Origin: Pteria penguin
Taxonomy: Eukaryota > Mollusca > Bivalvia > Pterioida > Pteriidae
Direction of reading: 5' to 3'
Length of the DNA: 64,000 bases
Assembly: GCA_035048485.1 (NCBI GenBank)
Contig: CM068590.1
Span: forward strand, 4,340,093 to 4,404,092
Part shown: piece after piece, positions 48,829 through 60,878 of the stretch
Position numbering within the stretch: position 1 is the first letter of the stretch
Layout of the letters: every line of letters starts with the position of its first letter
Position numbers and translations under genes: made by a program
Notes under the pieces: generated by a model
What the model was told of the DNA's origin: nothing
Database searches by the model: none
What the model saw: only the letters and a program-made list of their open reading frames with translations

Positions 48829-50565
48829 CTATAGATATTTGATGATCTTCACTTGTTTGCTGTCCCCCTCCCCCACCCAGACACATCCCTGGTAATCCAC
48901 GTCTATAGATATAGGACAATTGATCCCATCCTTCTGCGTTGCCAGGTACTGTATAAACTGACCATTCTGGTCTAGTATGTGGATACAGTGGTTTTTGCAG
49001 TCAGTGATAATAAGGTGACCTTGAAGGTCGGAACAGAGGTCCCATGGATTAAAGTTACCGCTACGTCTCTGTCCGGAGTAGGTGTATCTATACTCTCCAT
49101 CTTCAGTAAATACGACCACCTTCTTGTTGTCATCAGATACACATATGTCTTCTGTCAGTCTGTTCGTTGTAATATAATACGGTTCCTTTACACGCCCTTT
49201 CCCCACTTCCCTGATGTCACGTCCATCCTCGGTGTATATCCTGATTACTCCGTCCATGCCGATTGCCAGCTCTCCATTCATAAGTCGGCTTAGACCTAGT
49301 GGGAAAGAGTCTACCCTGAAGAGAATACTGACCTGACCTGAGGGAGATACTATCCTAATACACTTATTGTGTATATCACTGTATATCATGTCACCATCTT
49401 CCGTCACATATTTATCGGAGTTACCATAGAGTTTACATCTAGCATCCACGGTACGGAGCACCTTCCCACTTCTCTCCACTAAATCAAGCCTAGTAGTATT
49501 ACCATATATCCATGCTCTGTCTGATGCTAGTAACCTTATACCATATGGGTTATCGCTGTAAGTGAACTGACTCTGACAGACAGGTGTCGCAGGTAACCTC
49601 ATCATTCTCGTGTCAGACATCATATTTCTTTCATCAGGCATTGCGTCGTGTGACCTCGTTAAATCAGCTTCCTTGCTGAGGCCCTCTTTAGAATCGCCTT
49701 CCTGAACTGTACCAGCGTCTGAAGGATTAGAGTTATCCCCCGTTAGTGCAAGTTTCCCAAACTGCTGCTGTAGATTTATTCTAGAGATTTGTCCAGGTGT
49801 GAAGGTGGGAAGAAGTTGGTCGACATCAATGCGGAATGATCCTATGCCCGATGAGTCATCATCTTCTTGGTCCTTCATAAATTTCAATAAATCGACGGGA
49901 TCAGTAGATCGTAGATTTTCCTCATACGATGTGATCTCTCTGTCTGTATTAGCTATCCTGTCCTTGGTTTCTTGTATCCCTCTCCGTAAAGGGTTTACAA
50001 TATTATCACTGTGCATTTTATGCAATTCTTTGATTTTCACATCCAATAGATCATTCATTTCTTTAATAACACGTTGTGCACTAGTTCGCATTTCTTGTTC
50101 AAGCTCTGCAACGGCGTTGTTTGAATACAACTGCTTTTCCTCGAAACTTGTCAGCATTTCCTGTAATTGAGGTTTGATTTTCGTGGATTTCAGCTCTAAC
50201 TGGGCTATGGCTTTGTTTCTGAGGAGTTCGTAGGCTTCTGTTATGTTGGAGCACTCATGTTTCGCGTGTTTCTCAGTAATGCACTTTACACAGATAGGGA
50301 CCGCACATGGTTCACAGTAGAGTTGGTAGCGCTCGCCAGGATGGTCCGGGCATGTGGACTGCGTTCCCGATTTCATCCCAGATTTGTAAGGGACGACTTC
50401 ATGATGACGGAATCTCTTGCTGGATAAATGACCTTTTCGACAAGCTGTGCAGAATTTGGTCTGGCATGATTTACAGAAATACTCCACGACATTGTCACAG
50501 TCATCGCAATTTGTTGACCACTGGGCTGCCGTGTTACCGCAAGCGTCAACTTCTTCGTCCGACAT
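48829..50565 (-). CDS. RING-less TRIM-like protein: two B-boxes, coiled coil, NHL-like propeller
   Basis: An intronless 578-residue frame from ATG 50565. First B-box: C20-x2-C23 to H54/H55. Second B-box: C72PDH to H103 (CPDHPGERYQLYCEPCAVPI shows the pattern). Coiled coil about 110-215. A low-complexity linker precedes a C-terminal region (about 340-578) of repeating blade-like segments (GDMIYSDIHNKCIRIVSPSG, HLIITDCKNHCIHILDQNGQ, GCVWVGEGDSKQ) typical of NHL/TRIM2-TRIM71-type propellers. There is no RING, so ubiquitin-ligase activity is not expected on its own. It could act as a cytosolic scaffold or recognition protein. Such genes are strongly expanded in bivalves and some have been linked to immune response (family knowledge). 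The start is supported by the identical start in the copy at 59053. The absence of introns fits a retroposed origin. Confidence 0.88.
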   Translation of the reverse strand: MSDEEVDACGNTAAQWSTNCDDCDNVVEYFCKSCQTKFCTACRKGHLSSKRFRHHEVVPYKSGMKSGTQSTCPDHPGERYQLYCEPCAVPICVKCITEKHAKHECSNITEAYELLRNKAIAQLELKSTKIKPQLQEMLTSFEEKQLYSNNAVAELEQEMRTSAQRVIKEMNDLLDVKIKELHKMHSDNIVNPLRRGIQETKDRIANTDREITSYEENLRSTDPVDLLKFMKDQEDDDSSGIGSFRIDVDQLLPTFTPGQISRINLQQQFGKLALTGDNSNPSDAGTVQEGDSKEGLSKEADLTRSHDAMPDERNMMSDTRMMRLPATPVCQSQFTYSDNPYGIRLLASDRAWIYGNTTRLDLVERSGKVLRTVDARCKLYGNSDKYVTEDGDMIYSDIHNKCIRIVSPSGQVSILFRVDSFPLGLSRLMNGELAIGMDGVIRIYTEDGRDIREVGKGRVKEPYYITTNRLTEDICVSDDNKKVVVFTEDGEYRYTYSGQRRSGNFNPWDLCSDLQGHLIITDCKNHCIHILDQNGQFIQYLATQKDGINCPISIDVDYQGCVWVGEGDSKQVKIIKYL

Positions 50566-50581
50566 GGCTTTTTATATATTA

Positions 50582-50963
50582 ATTTCTAAAAAAAAAAATA
50601 AAATCGAAAATTGCAGATAACACAATCAGAAGAAAAGAATCCTCAACGTTATGGGTTGCTGAATTTGTGTTATATTATCATGACATTTAAGTCTGGTAAT
50701 GATAAATTATGACACGTAACATAAACATACAAGGACTGTAATTGATTGGAAATTGTCCGTTTCTGGTGGAAATAAACAAAAACCTCAGATGGTGTCATTT
50801 ATCGAAACTTCAAAGTAAACCTTGCATGAATTGAATAGAATTTTCCCCAGTTGTGTATAAACATATACCTTCTAAATTAAGAATGTGTACTTTTTGAATC
50901 GGTGTAAATACTGACATGTAGGACATTTAGATTTAAAATGAGTCAAGGGCGTAGGAGGATGTT

Positions 50964-51020
<57 letters not shown>

Positions 51021-51435
51021 GGGGGAGGGGCAACGGAAGCACATGCGACCTCTCCCCCTCCCTCTTTGTAAGATGAGGGGCACATGTGGGTTTTTGCCCT
51101 CCCCCCTTCGTTTTGACGTATTATTTTCTCTCACAAAGCTGCACAAATGCAAAATACCTAAAGCATATTTAATTCAGCAGAAATTAGTGATCAAGATTGA
51201 TTTCTTGAATAATGAATATTCCTTGGATCCGTACTTATTCGACCACAGTTGGTTTCACAACTATATAAACACGATGCTATGATACCGAGTTCGAACAACC
51301 GGGTAACCAAGGTATATGTTATTTCAAAATTAAAAGGCCGCTGTCATATATGTGTAATGATGATAATGTCGACAGTCGACAGTCGACTATTCGGCCTATT
51401 CGACCACAGGGGCTTGTTAAGCTGAGATAGTCTCT
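50582..51435. other. 5' flank of the TRIM-like gene
   Basis: AT-rich, with a (GT)n run at about 50966-51020. Nearly identical (about 98%) to 59070-59925. AATATATAAAAAGCC lies immediately before the ATG, too close to be the TATA box of a transcript with any leader. Confidence 0.5.
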
Positions 51436-51488
51436 TTACACTTTCACTTTCCTTCTATAAAGGAAATAGTAGGAAAGTGAAAGTGTAA
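51436..51488. promoter_or_regulatory. Inverted IRF/ISRE-type elements around a TATAAA box
   Basis: TTACACTTTCACTTTCCT (51436-51453) and its perfect complement AGGAAAGTGAAAGTGTAA (51471-51488) flank TATAAA (51456-51461, plus strand). GAAAGTGAAAGT fits the IRF-element consensus GAAASYGAAASY exactly, once on each strand. It lies about 870 bp upstream of the TRIM-like start. The TATA box itself points away from that gene. Whether it works as a promoter or enhancer, or is only a hairpin, is unproven. Confidence 0.5.
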
Positions 51489-51650
51489 GGAACTGTTATC
51501 TTTGTTTACTCTCTCGGCGTAACGAGCGCGAGCCTCTGTGGTGCGACTTGTGCATATTAACTATTGGCGGATCCAGAGAGGATGAGGTGGGTGTGATCGG
51601 TTGTAAATTGGAATTTGATGCAACCATTTCTGGCATAAAGTGCAAAAGAT

Positions 51651-51833
51651 ATGGTAACCGTACTACATTCGACCCTCATACCTTACTCGGACAGAGTGAG
51701 TAGGGGAGGTAGGGGCGGTAGACAAAGGGGCAAAAGGTGTAGACAAGAGGTGGGAAGGGGGAGTGAGGGACAAAAGGCCGGATGGTGGATTAGAAAAGAG
51801 GAGAACGCTACCCCGTCTGCATCCGCAATATAA
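51651..51833 (+). other. 60-codon open frame downstream of the ISRE/TATA box
   Basis: ATG 51651, about 165 bases after the inverted ISRE. Encodes MVTVLHSTLIPYSDRVS, then a Gly/Arg-rich stretch; no family known. A GTGAGT inside it could be a donor. Identical in the copy at 60141-60323, which is uninformative because the surrounding DNA is also nearly identical. Confidence 0.2.
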
Positions 51834-52385
51834 TGGTCAGTTTGATTTGTGTATTTTGATATGATTTTAAGATTTTAAAAGAAAAATAAATGAAAATTGC
51901 ACTTGTAGTTTGGCTGTTCTGCTTCTTTCAATTTACATGTTTTATAAAATGATTGCTTTCTCAGCAAACATCAGATGTCTGTTTTACTTTGTATCTTACG
52001 AAAAAAAAATTTGCGAGCTCCGTTTTCCTGTACTGACGGATGACAGCTTCTCTCAATAATTTCATTGAAATAGGCATCAAGATACATTGTATAAATTTCC
52101 TAAACTTAATCATAATATGTGGGATTTTTATGCATATAAAAACGAATTTCAAGCCGTCTGAACCCCCCCCCCCCCCTTTCCCTCAACGAAACCTTACTTC
52201 AAATCCTGGATCAGCCCCTAATTTCAACAAAATTATAAAATGTAGCTGAAGTACCATATAGGACGTGCGCCATTCACTAGAAAGTAGAGTTATAATCGAC
52301 ATTATTTACATTTACCTCAAAGGATCTGTAACTCCTATCGTAGATTGTACAATAGCAAAATACGAAAATAACTGGTGTCACATGA
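51834..52385. other. Unannotated, duplicated DNA
   Basis: Contains a C-run at about 52164-52177 next to AAATCCTGGATCAGCCCC, a partial minus-strand GGCGGATC MITE. Near-identical to 60324-60878. Confidence 0.5.
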
Positions 52386-53190
52386 CTAAGGCACTAACAA
52401 CAATGTACCACAGTGGACATTCACAGACCCCTGAAATTCAGAGGGGAGACCTGGTGCCCTGAGGGAGTGAGCGTCTCCTGTTTGGCTAGTCACACCCGCC
52501 GTGAATGCCCTTACACTCAGACGAAATAATATAATTCAGCACTGTATATATAGATGAATGTGAACAAACACTGTGTAGAAAGTGTCACAGCCACATAACA
52601 TCAGGAAAAAAAAAGTTTAGTAACACTTAACAGGTTAGGGGCAACCTCTCATTTGAGAGATAATCACTCAAATGAGTAACTATCACTGTTTTCAGTAATC
52701 AATTTCAAGGAAAGAACAGGGGTAAGCAAGTTCAAAAAATAAAGTTTCAAAATTTTGACTTAAATCTAAAAGGGCACATCTTTATAATGTACTGAACATA
52801 AAATACAAAAGAGGTTGACCTTTTCAACTTACCATTTTGGAGTTTATAGCTGCAACATTTGTGCAGCTATAAACTCCAAAACTTACGAGCTCCACAATGC
52901 AAAGGGAATAAGTGTGACTTTCATGTAAAATACGAAAATAACTGGTGTCACATGACTATGGCACTAACAACAATGTACCACAGTGGACATTCACGGACCC
53001 CTGAAACTCAGAGGTAAGACCAGGTGCCCTGGAGGAATGTACGTCTCCTGTTTGGTTAGGTACACCCGCCGTGAATGCCCTAACATACAGACGAAACAAT
53101 ATATAATTCAGCTTTGTAGATATACATGAATGTGAACAAACACTGTGTAGAAAGTGTCACAGCCACATAACATCAGGAAAAAGTGTATAA
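52386..53190 (+). repeat. Two R1 repeats flanking a half-foldback
   Basis: R1 copies at 52386-52625 and 52958-53190 (both with AACAATGTACCACAGTGG and CGTCTCCTGTTTGG). Between them is one arm of the foldback family (52635-52893), which still keeps its GTTTATAGCTGCAACATTTG centre. Near-identical in unit B at 60879-61680. Confidence 0.75.
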
Positions 53191-53215
53191 TAAATAATGA
53201 ATTATTATTTCTATT

Positions 53216-53389
53216 TAGTAGCTGATCCAGATATTCCAAGGAGGGAGGAAAAGGGGGGGGGGGCGCATTTGTGACAATTAAATATTAGCCAAGCTACTCA
53301 GCCATGTTGGGTGCCATCTCTGGAGTTTTTTAGGGTTTAAACCTTCGTATCATCTATATATACCTTTTGAACTTGTAACGAAAAAAAGC

Positions 53390-53422
<33 letters not shown>

Positions 53423-54148
53423 ACATGAAGTCCGTCATTCCTATTCTACACAAATAGAAACTAAAATATACTATTTAAGATTCAGTTCATTTCCAATTTG
53501 AAATTTGACAGCGGACGTAAAATGTGTTCAAAACCAATACAGTTGAAGGGCATAATATAAAATAAAATCAAAGCCTCTCCTTTCCGCTCTTGAAATGGTA
53601 AACCGAAAGTAGATCTGCAAGACACTATTTATGAAGTCACTTAAAATGGACTTGAACATACTTTTCCTAGCCTGCAGAAACTGGCTTTAATGTAAATAAA
53701 CAACTAACCTGAACACATAGATATCCGACAAAATGTCCTCTCTCTACGCCACATAGAGCTAATGCAATGCGTGGAAACTGAGTGCACAGCTCGATATTTG
53801 TTTTCTCCCATGATTCCTTGTACTACGTTACGAATGACCTCTAGCCACGCCTCCTTATATACATAAAGAGATACCTAAGATTTCAATCTGCGATTCTCAA
53901 AATATATGGGGCACATTTAGGGTATCTAAACACATAAAGGCATACTATCATATAGACATATACCGTAAGTCCTATCGAGGATTAGGAGAGAGGAGATAAA
54001 TAAAGGGGGGGGGGGTGTTCTCCTTTTCTCCTTTCTGCTTTCATATTCTAATACATAAAATCTCTTTCTGAAAGTTCCATGCGCGGATAAGAGAGGGGTA
54101 CGGGGGTCTGGAACCCCCCCCCCCCCCCCCCATCCGAAAATTTTACCT
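53216..54148. other. Repeat-rich end of unit A
   Basis: A partial GGCGGATC MITE (about 53216-53420, GCTGATCCAGATATTCC) ends in a G-run of about 28 (53391-53418), which is only about 13 in the copy near 61881. Further G- and C-runs lie near 54005 and 54116-54130. Confidence 0.55.
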
Positions 54149-56094
54149 GAAGAGGATTTCCTTTTTTGCTTCAGACAAAATTGCAGACAATATCTGAATC
54201 AATAGAAAACATTTAATTTAAAGACTGAATATTAAGAATAGAAAAAATATTCTAAATACAAGTTTTTTTCCAGCTACAAATGATTTGAAAAACTTTCTGT
54301 ACTAGGAAATGATAAAAACAGTGTTCGGTGTCAGAATGTGTGATTAGAAAGACTTCCACTATGAGTTGTCGGGCCAATGATAAATACATGGTCATTTCTG
54401 ATCTTAGTATGACTGCTGATAATCACACTTTATTGTCCCCTGCGTTTTACGAAAGCTTGGGGACATTAAATTTCATTCGTCTGTCGTCTGTCTGTCACAA
54501 AAACTTTCACCTTGGTCATAACTTTTTAACTATAAGGCGTAGGGCCTTCATATTTGGCATGTGTGTCCCTAATTGCATTATCTTTCCGTTGGTACCCAAT
54601 TTTTTTATCATGTGACCTTTATCGTGACCTTTGACCTACTTCAATGTAACTTTTTAACCGTTAGACGTACAACCTTCATATTTGGCATATGCGTCTGTAG
54701 ACATGCATAACCATGACAGTATGTCACAGATCTCTGCACCTTTACTGATAGAACCCCCAAAGCGGTGACCACAGTTCTCTGAATTGATCCGATTTGATCA
54801 GTCTATGGTTTCAGCCATCTTGGTTTAACATCTTAATATCGCTTGATTTTGTAGTAATGTTAATGTAATTTTACAGGAATAATCCACTCCTGTTAGCCTG
54901 TGAAAGCACAGCAGGATTTTTGGGTTTTTATCTTTCTTTTGTTTTTCTTTTTTTTTTTTATTTTATTTATTTTTTTTTTTTGTTTTTTGTTTGTTTGTTT
55001 GCTTTTTTTTTTCTAAGATGCCTGTACCTTTTCATTTGGGAGGTTTTTGTCCCATTTGTATAATACTAAAAGATCAATATTTGGGAAAAATTTAGACAAA
55101 ATTCTGGTAAAAATTCAATGAAATTTTTCATTTGGAAGTGTCCTTATAACTGACCCGTTTTGGAGAAAAAAAACCCCCCAAAACACTGAAGCATTAAAAT
55201 TATGTTCACACTTAATTCAATAAGGAAGTATTTTGGCCACTTTGAAGTACGAGATTTTCTCTTGTTTTTCTTTTTGAATTAAGTCAGTACCATAACATCT
55301 TGCGCTAAATATTTTGACAGCAGAGGAAAATGGAGCTATATATTTCAAATTACTCTGATGAATTTGTTGTCCCTCCTGACAGTGACCAGATATTTAAGTT
55401 TCTAAGTCTAGCCATGACCAGATACTCTGCATCAAGAGGTTGACATGCAGGCACAAAATTTTGAAACCAAAATTGTTGTTAGTCACAAAAACTTTGGAAT
55501 TTTGAAAGTGTAGAACAATTTTGTTGAATCAGGTCTAGCCATTGTGATCGCATAGCACTGTGATGGTGATAACTGGTATAACTCAGATGTTGTTTTTTTC
55601 TGCCTCTATCGAAGTGAAAAATAACTAGTACAATTAAGATGGGATTTTTTCTGCCTCTTTTGAAGTAGAAAATAACTAGTATAATGAAGATGTTCTTTTC
55701 TTCTGCCTCTATCGAAGTGTAAAATAACTCGAACTTTTTGAAAAGAGATCATTCCTATATTAAGTGTTTTCATTTTACAAAATTCTTTCCTCAATGAGCA
55801 GGTATCTGACTTCAAAGCATTGAAACTTCATGCATTGTTGTTTTTTTCTTTTTGTTTTCTTCTTCTTTTTTTTTTTGTTTGATTCCCATACCATAGATCT
55901 TAGATCTGGATGATGTCACAATGTTTTGACGTAAAGTACTTGTTCAGATGGGAAATAACTCTGTAACGAAATGATACAATAGCGCATTATGTTAATTAAT
56001 AGAAAGTCTATACATGTATTAAGTTTACAATTTAAGTTATATTCAAGTAAAAAGAAAACCTTAATGCATTTATTTCTTTTGTCTCTATGTTTTT

Positions 56095-56440
56095 ATGCTC
56101 CAGGATCAATAGATCGGGGACATATAATTTTTGTCTAGTCTATTTGTTTGTCTGTCTGTTGTTAACTTTAACCTTGGCCATAACGTTTGAACCGTGCGGG
56201 ATAGAGACTCATATTTGACATGCATACTCAACTAATGAAACCCTTTCAAACAACCTTGACCTTGTGACCTTGAAAATGACCTTCGCGCTAAAAAGATTTT
56301 TTTTTAATTAGGGCTATAACTTTTGAACCACAAGGGATAGATACTTCATATTTGACATGCGTACTCAAGTAATAAAGCTCTTTCAAATGACCTTCACACT
56401 GAAATTAACTTTTTTGACTTTGGTGCCGCTGGGAGCATAG
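56095..56440 (+). repeat. Dispersed block with CTGT run and half-sites
   Basis: Unit B counterpart of 47440-47800; the flanking palindrome is degraded (GCTCCAGGATCAATAGATCG). Confidence 0.7.
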
Positions 56441-57324
56441 CTTTTTCAATATGTCATTGATAAATTTGATTCATAGCAACTGCTTTCTATTTTTACAGAT
56501 TAATTCTGTCCAACCAGCTTCTATAGAAGGAGAAAACATGTAGTACATGTACATAAATGCATTCTGAACTTGACCTGGGTGTGCCGTCATGAATTAAACT
56601 GAAAAAAATTATTTATGCCATTGCCAAACATTCAAATGCAAGTATCAAACATGCTGGCATCCTTATATCAATGATCAATGAATAAAATGGAACTGAATTA
56701 GATTAGAATGTCAGTTACTTATTCCTTGATCAATAGAATAATTCGAAAATATTACTTGATTTTCTCAGTATATACATGTAGTGGCCGACCCTGGCAGCAT
56801 ATGATAAAATATGTATGTATAATTTTTTTTTCGGAATAATAGCAACTTAGATTTGAATATTCATTGGTTTAAAATCAAAGACAATCCCCCTCCCTTTGAT
56901 TAGATACAGCTGCTGAATCCGTGAAAGGGATACCTTAAGAAAAAAGTCAAACAGGGGTTTACCTGTAAGGCAAAGTTACAGTCCTTTCATGTTATCACAC
57001 TTCTTGGTGAAACACTTCATTTCACATTTCAATAAAGATTGTCGAGTTCTTTGAATCTACGTGTAATATGTATATTCTATTGTATACGTTATGTACATAT
57101 TTTCTTTATGTTTGTAAAATGTGACAAGAAATAAATTATAATTGTAAAAAGAAAATAATTAAAAACTAAAAAAAATCGCAAAAGCTGTATCGTAGTTTTA
57201 ATTGTTTCATGCGCAGAGCTGGGCAACAGTTTGTTTTATCTATATTATAGTATAGTTTATTCATGGAATGAAAATACATATAAAATCAAAATGTGATATA
57301 TACTGGTATTTCTTCATCATTCTG
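56441..57324. other. 3' flank of the TRIM-like pseudogene
   Basis: Parallel to 47801-48828, but with a unique AT-rich insert at about 56975-57160 and lacking the 48490-48780 segment. Minus-strand AATAAA at about 57254-57259. Confidence 0.5.
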
Positions 57325-59053
57325 CTAAAGATATTTGATGATCTTCATTTGTTTGGTTCTCGGTTCCCCCACCCAGACACATCCCTGGCCATCCACGTCT
57401 ATACACATAAGATAATAGACCCCATCCTTCTGTGTAGCCAGGCACTGTATAAATTGACCATCCTGGTCTAGTATTTGGATACAGTGGTTATTGTAGTCAG
57501 TGATAATAAGTTGACCTTGACGGTCGGAACAGAGGTCCCATGGATTAAATTTACCACTGATTTTATGTCCGGAGTAGGTGTATCTATAATCTCCATCTTC
57601 AGTAAATACGATTACCTTCTTGTAGTTGTCAGATACACATATGTCTCCCGTCAGTTTGTTCATTGTTATATAATTCGGTCTACTCACACGTCCCTTCCCT
57701 ATCTCCCTGACGTCACGTGCATTCTTGCTATATATCCTGATTACTCCGGACATGCCTACCACCAGCTCTCCACTCAGAAGTCGGCATAGACCTAGTGGGA
57801 AAGAGTCTACCCTGAAGAGAATACCGACCTGACCTGAGGGAGATACTATCCTAATACACTTATTGTATATATCACTGTATATCATGTCACCATCCTCCGT
57901 CACACATTTACCGGTGTTACCATAGAGTTTACATCTGAAACCACGGTAAGTACCACCTTCCCACTTCTCTCCACTAAATCAAGCCTAGTAGTATTACCAT
58001 GTATCCATGCTCTGTCTGATGCTAGTAACCTAATACCACATGGGTTATCACTGTAAGTGAACTGACTCTGACAGACAGGTGTCGCTAGTAACGTCATCAT
58101 TCTCTTGTCGGACATCATATTTCTTAAATCAGGCATTGCGTCATGTGACCTCGTTAAATCAGCTTCTTTGCTTCTTTAGAATCGTCTTCCTGAGCTGTAC
58201 CAGCGTCTGAAGGATTAGAGTTATCCCCCGTTAGTGCGAGTATCCCAAACTGCTGCTGTAGATTTATTCTAGAGATTTGTCCGGGTGTAAAGGTGGGAAG
58301 AAGTTGGTCGACATCAATACGGTTTGAACCTATGTCCGATGAGTCATCATCTTCTTGGTCCTTCATAAATATCAATAAATCGACGGGATCAGCAGATCGT
58401 AGACTTTCCTCATACGATGTGATCTCTCTGTCTATAGTAGCTATCCTGTCCTTGGTATCTTGAATCTTTCTGTGTAAAGGGTTTACAATATTATCATTGT
58501 GCATTTTATGCAATTCTTTGATTTTTTCCTCCAAGACATCATTCATTTCTTTAATAACACGTTGTGCACTTATTCTCATTTCTTTTTCAAGCTCTGCAAC
58601 GGCATTGTTTGAATACAATTCCTTTTCTTCGAAACTTGTCAGCATATCCTGTAATCGAGGTTTGATTTTGGTAGATTTCAGCTCTAACTGGGGTATGACT
58701 TTGTGTCTGAGGAGTTCGTAGGCTTCCGCTATATTGGAACACTCATGTTTCACGTGTTTCTCAGTGATGCACTTTACACAGATAGGGACAGCACATGGCT
58801 TACAGTAGAGTTGGTAACGCTCGCCAGGATGGTCCGGGCAAGTGGACTGCGTTCCCGATTTCATCCCAGATTTGTAAGGAACGACATCATGATGACGGAA
58901 TCTCTTGCTGGATAAATGACCTTTTCGACAAGCTGTGCAGAATTTGGTCTGGCATGATTTACAGAAATACTCCACGACATTGTCACAGTCATCGCAATTT
59001 GTTGACCACTGGGCTGCCGTGTTACCGCATGCGTCAACTTCCTCGTCCGACAT
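57325..59053 (-). pseudogene. TRIM-like B-box/NHL gene copy with two frameshifts
   Basis: Same start (ATG 59053) and architecture as the intact copy. A 7-base loss (GAGGCCC on the plus strand) at about 58173 ends the first frame after residue 299, within the linker. A 1-base loss at about 57942 shifts the propeller frame again. The three open pieces are 59053-58154, 58136-57900 and 57903-57325. The B-box part is over 90% alike in protein, whereas the propeller is only about 80% alike, with changes clustered on blade surfaces. The first 299 codons could still yield a B-box/coiled-coil protein without a propeller, so a truncated function is possible. Confidence 0.82.
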
Positions 59054-59449
59054 GGCTTTTTATATATTAATTTTTAAAAAAAAAAAAAAACGAAAATTGC
59101 AGATAACACAATCAGAAGAAAAGAATCCTCAACGTTATGGGTTGCTGAATTTGTGTTATGTTATCATGGCATTTAAGTCTGGTAATGATAAATTATGACA
59201 CGTAACATAAACATACAATGACTGTAATTGATTGGAAATTGTCCGTTTCTGGTGGAAATAAACAAAAACCTCAGATGGTGTCATTTCTCAAAATTTCAAA
59301 GTAAACCTTGCATGAATTGAACAGAATTTTCCCCAGTTGTGTATAAACATATACCTTCTACATTAAGAATGTGTACTTTTTGAATCGGTGTAAATACTGA
59401 CATGTAGGACATTTAAATTTAAAATGAGTCAAGGGCTTAGGAAGATGTT

Positions 59450-59510
<61 letters not shown>
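59450..59510 (+). repeat. (GT)n microsatellite
   Basis: Counterpart of 50966-51020, a few units longer. Confidence 0.95.
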
Positions 59511-59925
59511 GGGGGAGGGGCAACGGAAGCACAAGCGACCTCTCCCCCTCCCTCTTTGTAAGATGAGGGGCACATGTGGGTTTTTGCCCTCCCCCCTTCG
59601 TTTTGACGTATTATTTTCTCTCACAAAGCTGCACAAATGCAAAATACCTAAAGCATATTTAATTCAGCAGAAATTAGTGATCAAGATTGATTTCTTGAAT
59701 AATGAATATTCCTTGGATCCGTACTTATTCGACCACAGTTGGTTTCACAACTATATAAACACGATGCTATGATACCGAGTTCGAACAACCGGGTAACCAA
59801 GGTATATGTTATTTCAAAATTAAAAGGCCGCTGTCATATATGTGTAATGATGATAATGTCGACAGTCGACAGTCGACTATTCGGCCTATTCGACCACAGG
59901 GGCTTGTTAAGCTGAGATAGTCTCT

Positions 59926-59978
59926 TTACACTTTCACTTTCCTTCTATAAAGGAAATAGTAGGAAAGTGAAAGTGTAA
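59926..59978. promoter_or_regulatory. Inverted IRF/ISRE-type elements around TATAAA (copy 2)
   Basis: Base-for-base identical to 51436-51488, with TATAAA at 59946-59951. It lies about 870 bp upstream of the start of the TRIM-like pseudogene. Confidence 0.5.
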
Positions 59979-60878
59979 GGAACTGTTATCTTTGTTTACT
60001 CTCTCGGCGTAACGAGCGCGAGCCTCTGTGGTGCGACTTGTGCATATTAACTATTGGCGGATCCAGAGAGGATGAGGTGGGTGTGATCGGTTGTAAATTG
60101 GAATTTGATGCAACCATTTCTGGCATAAAGTGCAAAAGATATGGTAACCGTACTACATTCGACCCTCATACCTTACTCGGACAGAGTGAGTAGGGGAGGT
60201 AGGGGCGGTAGACAAAGGGGCAAAAGGTGTAGACAAGAGGTGGGAAGGGGGAGTGAGGGACAAAAGGCCGGATGGTGGATTAGAAAAGAGGAGAACGCTA
60301 CCCCGTCTGCATCCGCAATATAATGGTCAGTTTGATTTGTGTATTTTGATATGATTTTAAGATTTTAAAAGAAAAATAAATGAAAATTGCACTTGTAGTT
60401 TGGCTGTTCTGCTTCTTTCAATTTACATGTTTTATAAAATGATTGCTTTCTCAGCAAACATCAGATGTCTGTTTTACTTTGTATCTTACAAAAAAAAAAA
60501 AAAATTGCGAGCTCCGTTTTCCTGTACTGACGGATGACAGCTTCTCTCAATAATTTCATTGAAATAGGCATCAAGATACATTGTATAAATTTCCAAAACT
60601 TAATCATAATATGTGAGATTTTTATGCATATAAAAACGAATTTCAAGCCGTCTGAACCCCCCCCCCCCCTTTCCCTCAACGAAACCTTACTTCAAATCCT
60701 GGATCAGCCCCTAATTTCAACAAAATTATAAAATGTAGCTGAAGTACCATATAGGACGTGCGCCATTCACTAGAAAGTAGAGTTATAATCGACATTATTT
60801 ACATTTACCTCAAAGGATCCGTAACTCCTATCGTAGATTGTACAATAGCAAAATACGAAAATAACTGGTGTCACATGA

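Larger units (their letters stand above)
44441..54148 (+). repeat. Tandem segmental duplication, unit A (9.7 kb)
   Basis: Begins GAAGATTTCC about 80 bases 3' of the CCDC86 stop. Its left part (44441-50340) aligns with unit B (from 54149) at roughly 87-92% by eye. Its right part (50400-54148) aligns with 58890-62619 at about 98-99%. Unit A has an extra block of about 1 kb (46230-47215) and about 290 bp more 3' of the TRIM-like gene. Confidence 0.9.

Noticed and set aside
48979..50582. Open frames on the plus strand opposite the TRIM-like gene
   Set aside because: Shadow frames of a well-supported minus-strand gene; no domains.
51140..51282. Conserved frame ending 51282, repeated at 59772
   Set aside because: Identity between the two copies reflects recent duplication of the whole region, not coding constraint; the first half is (GT)n.
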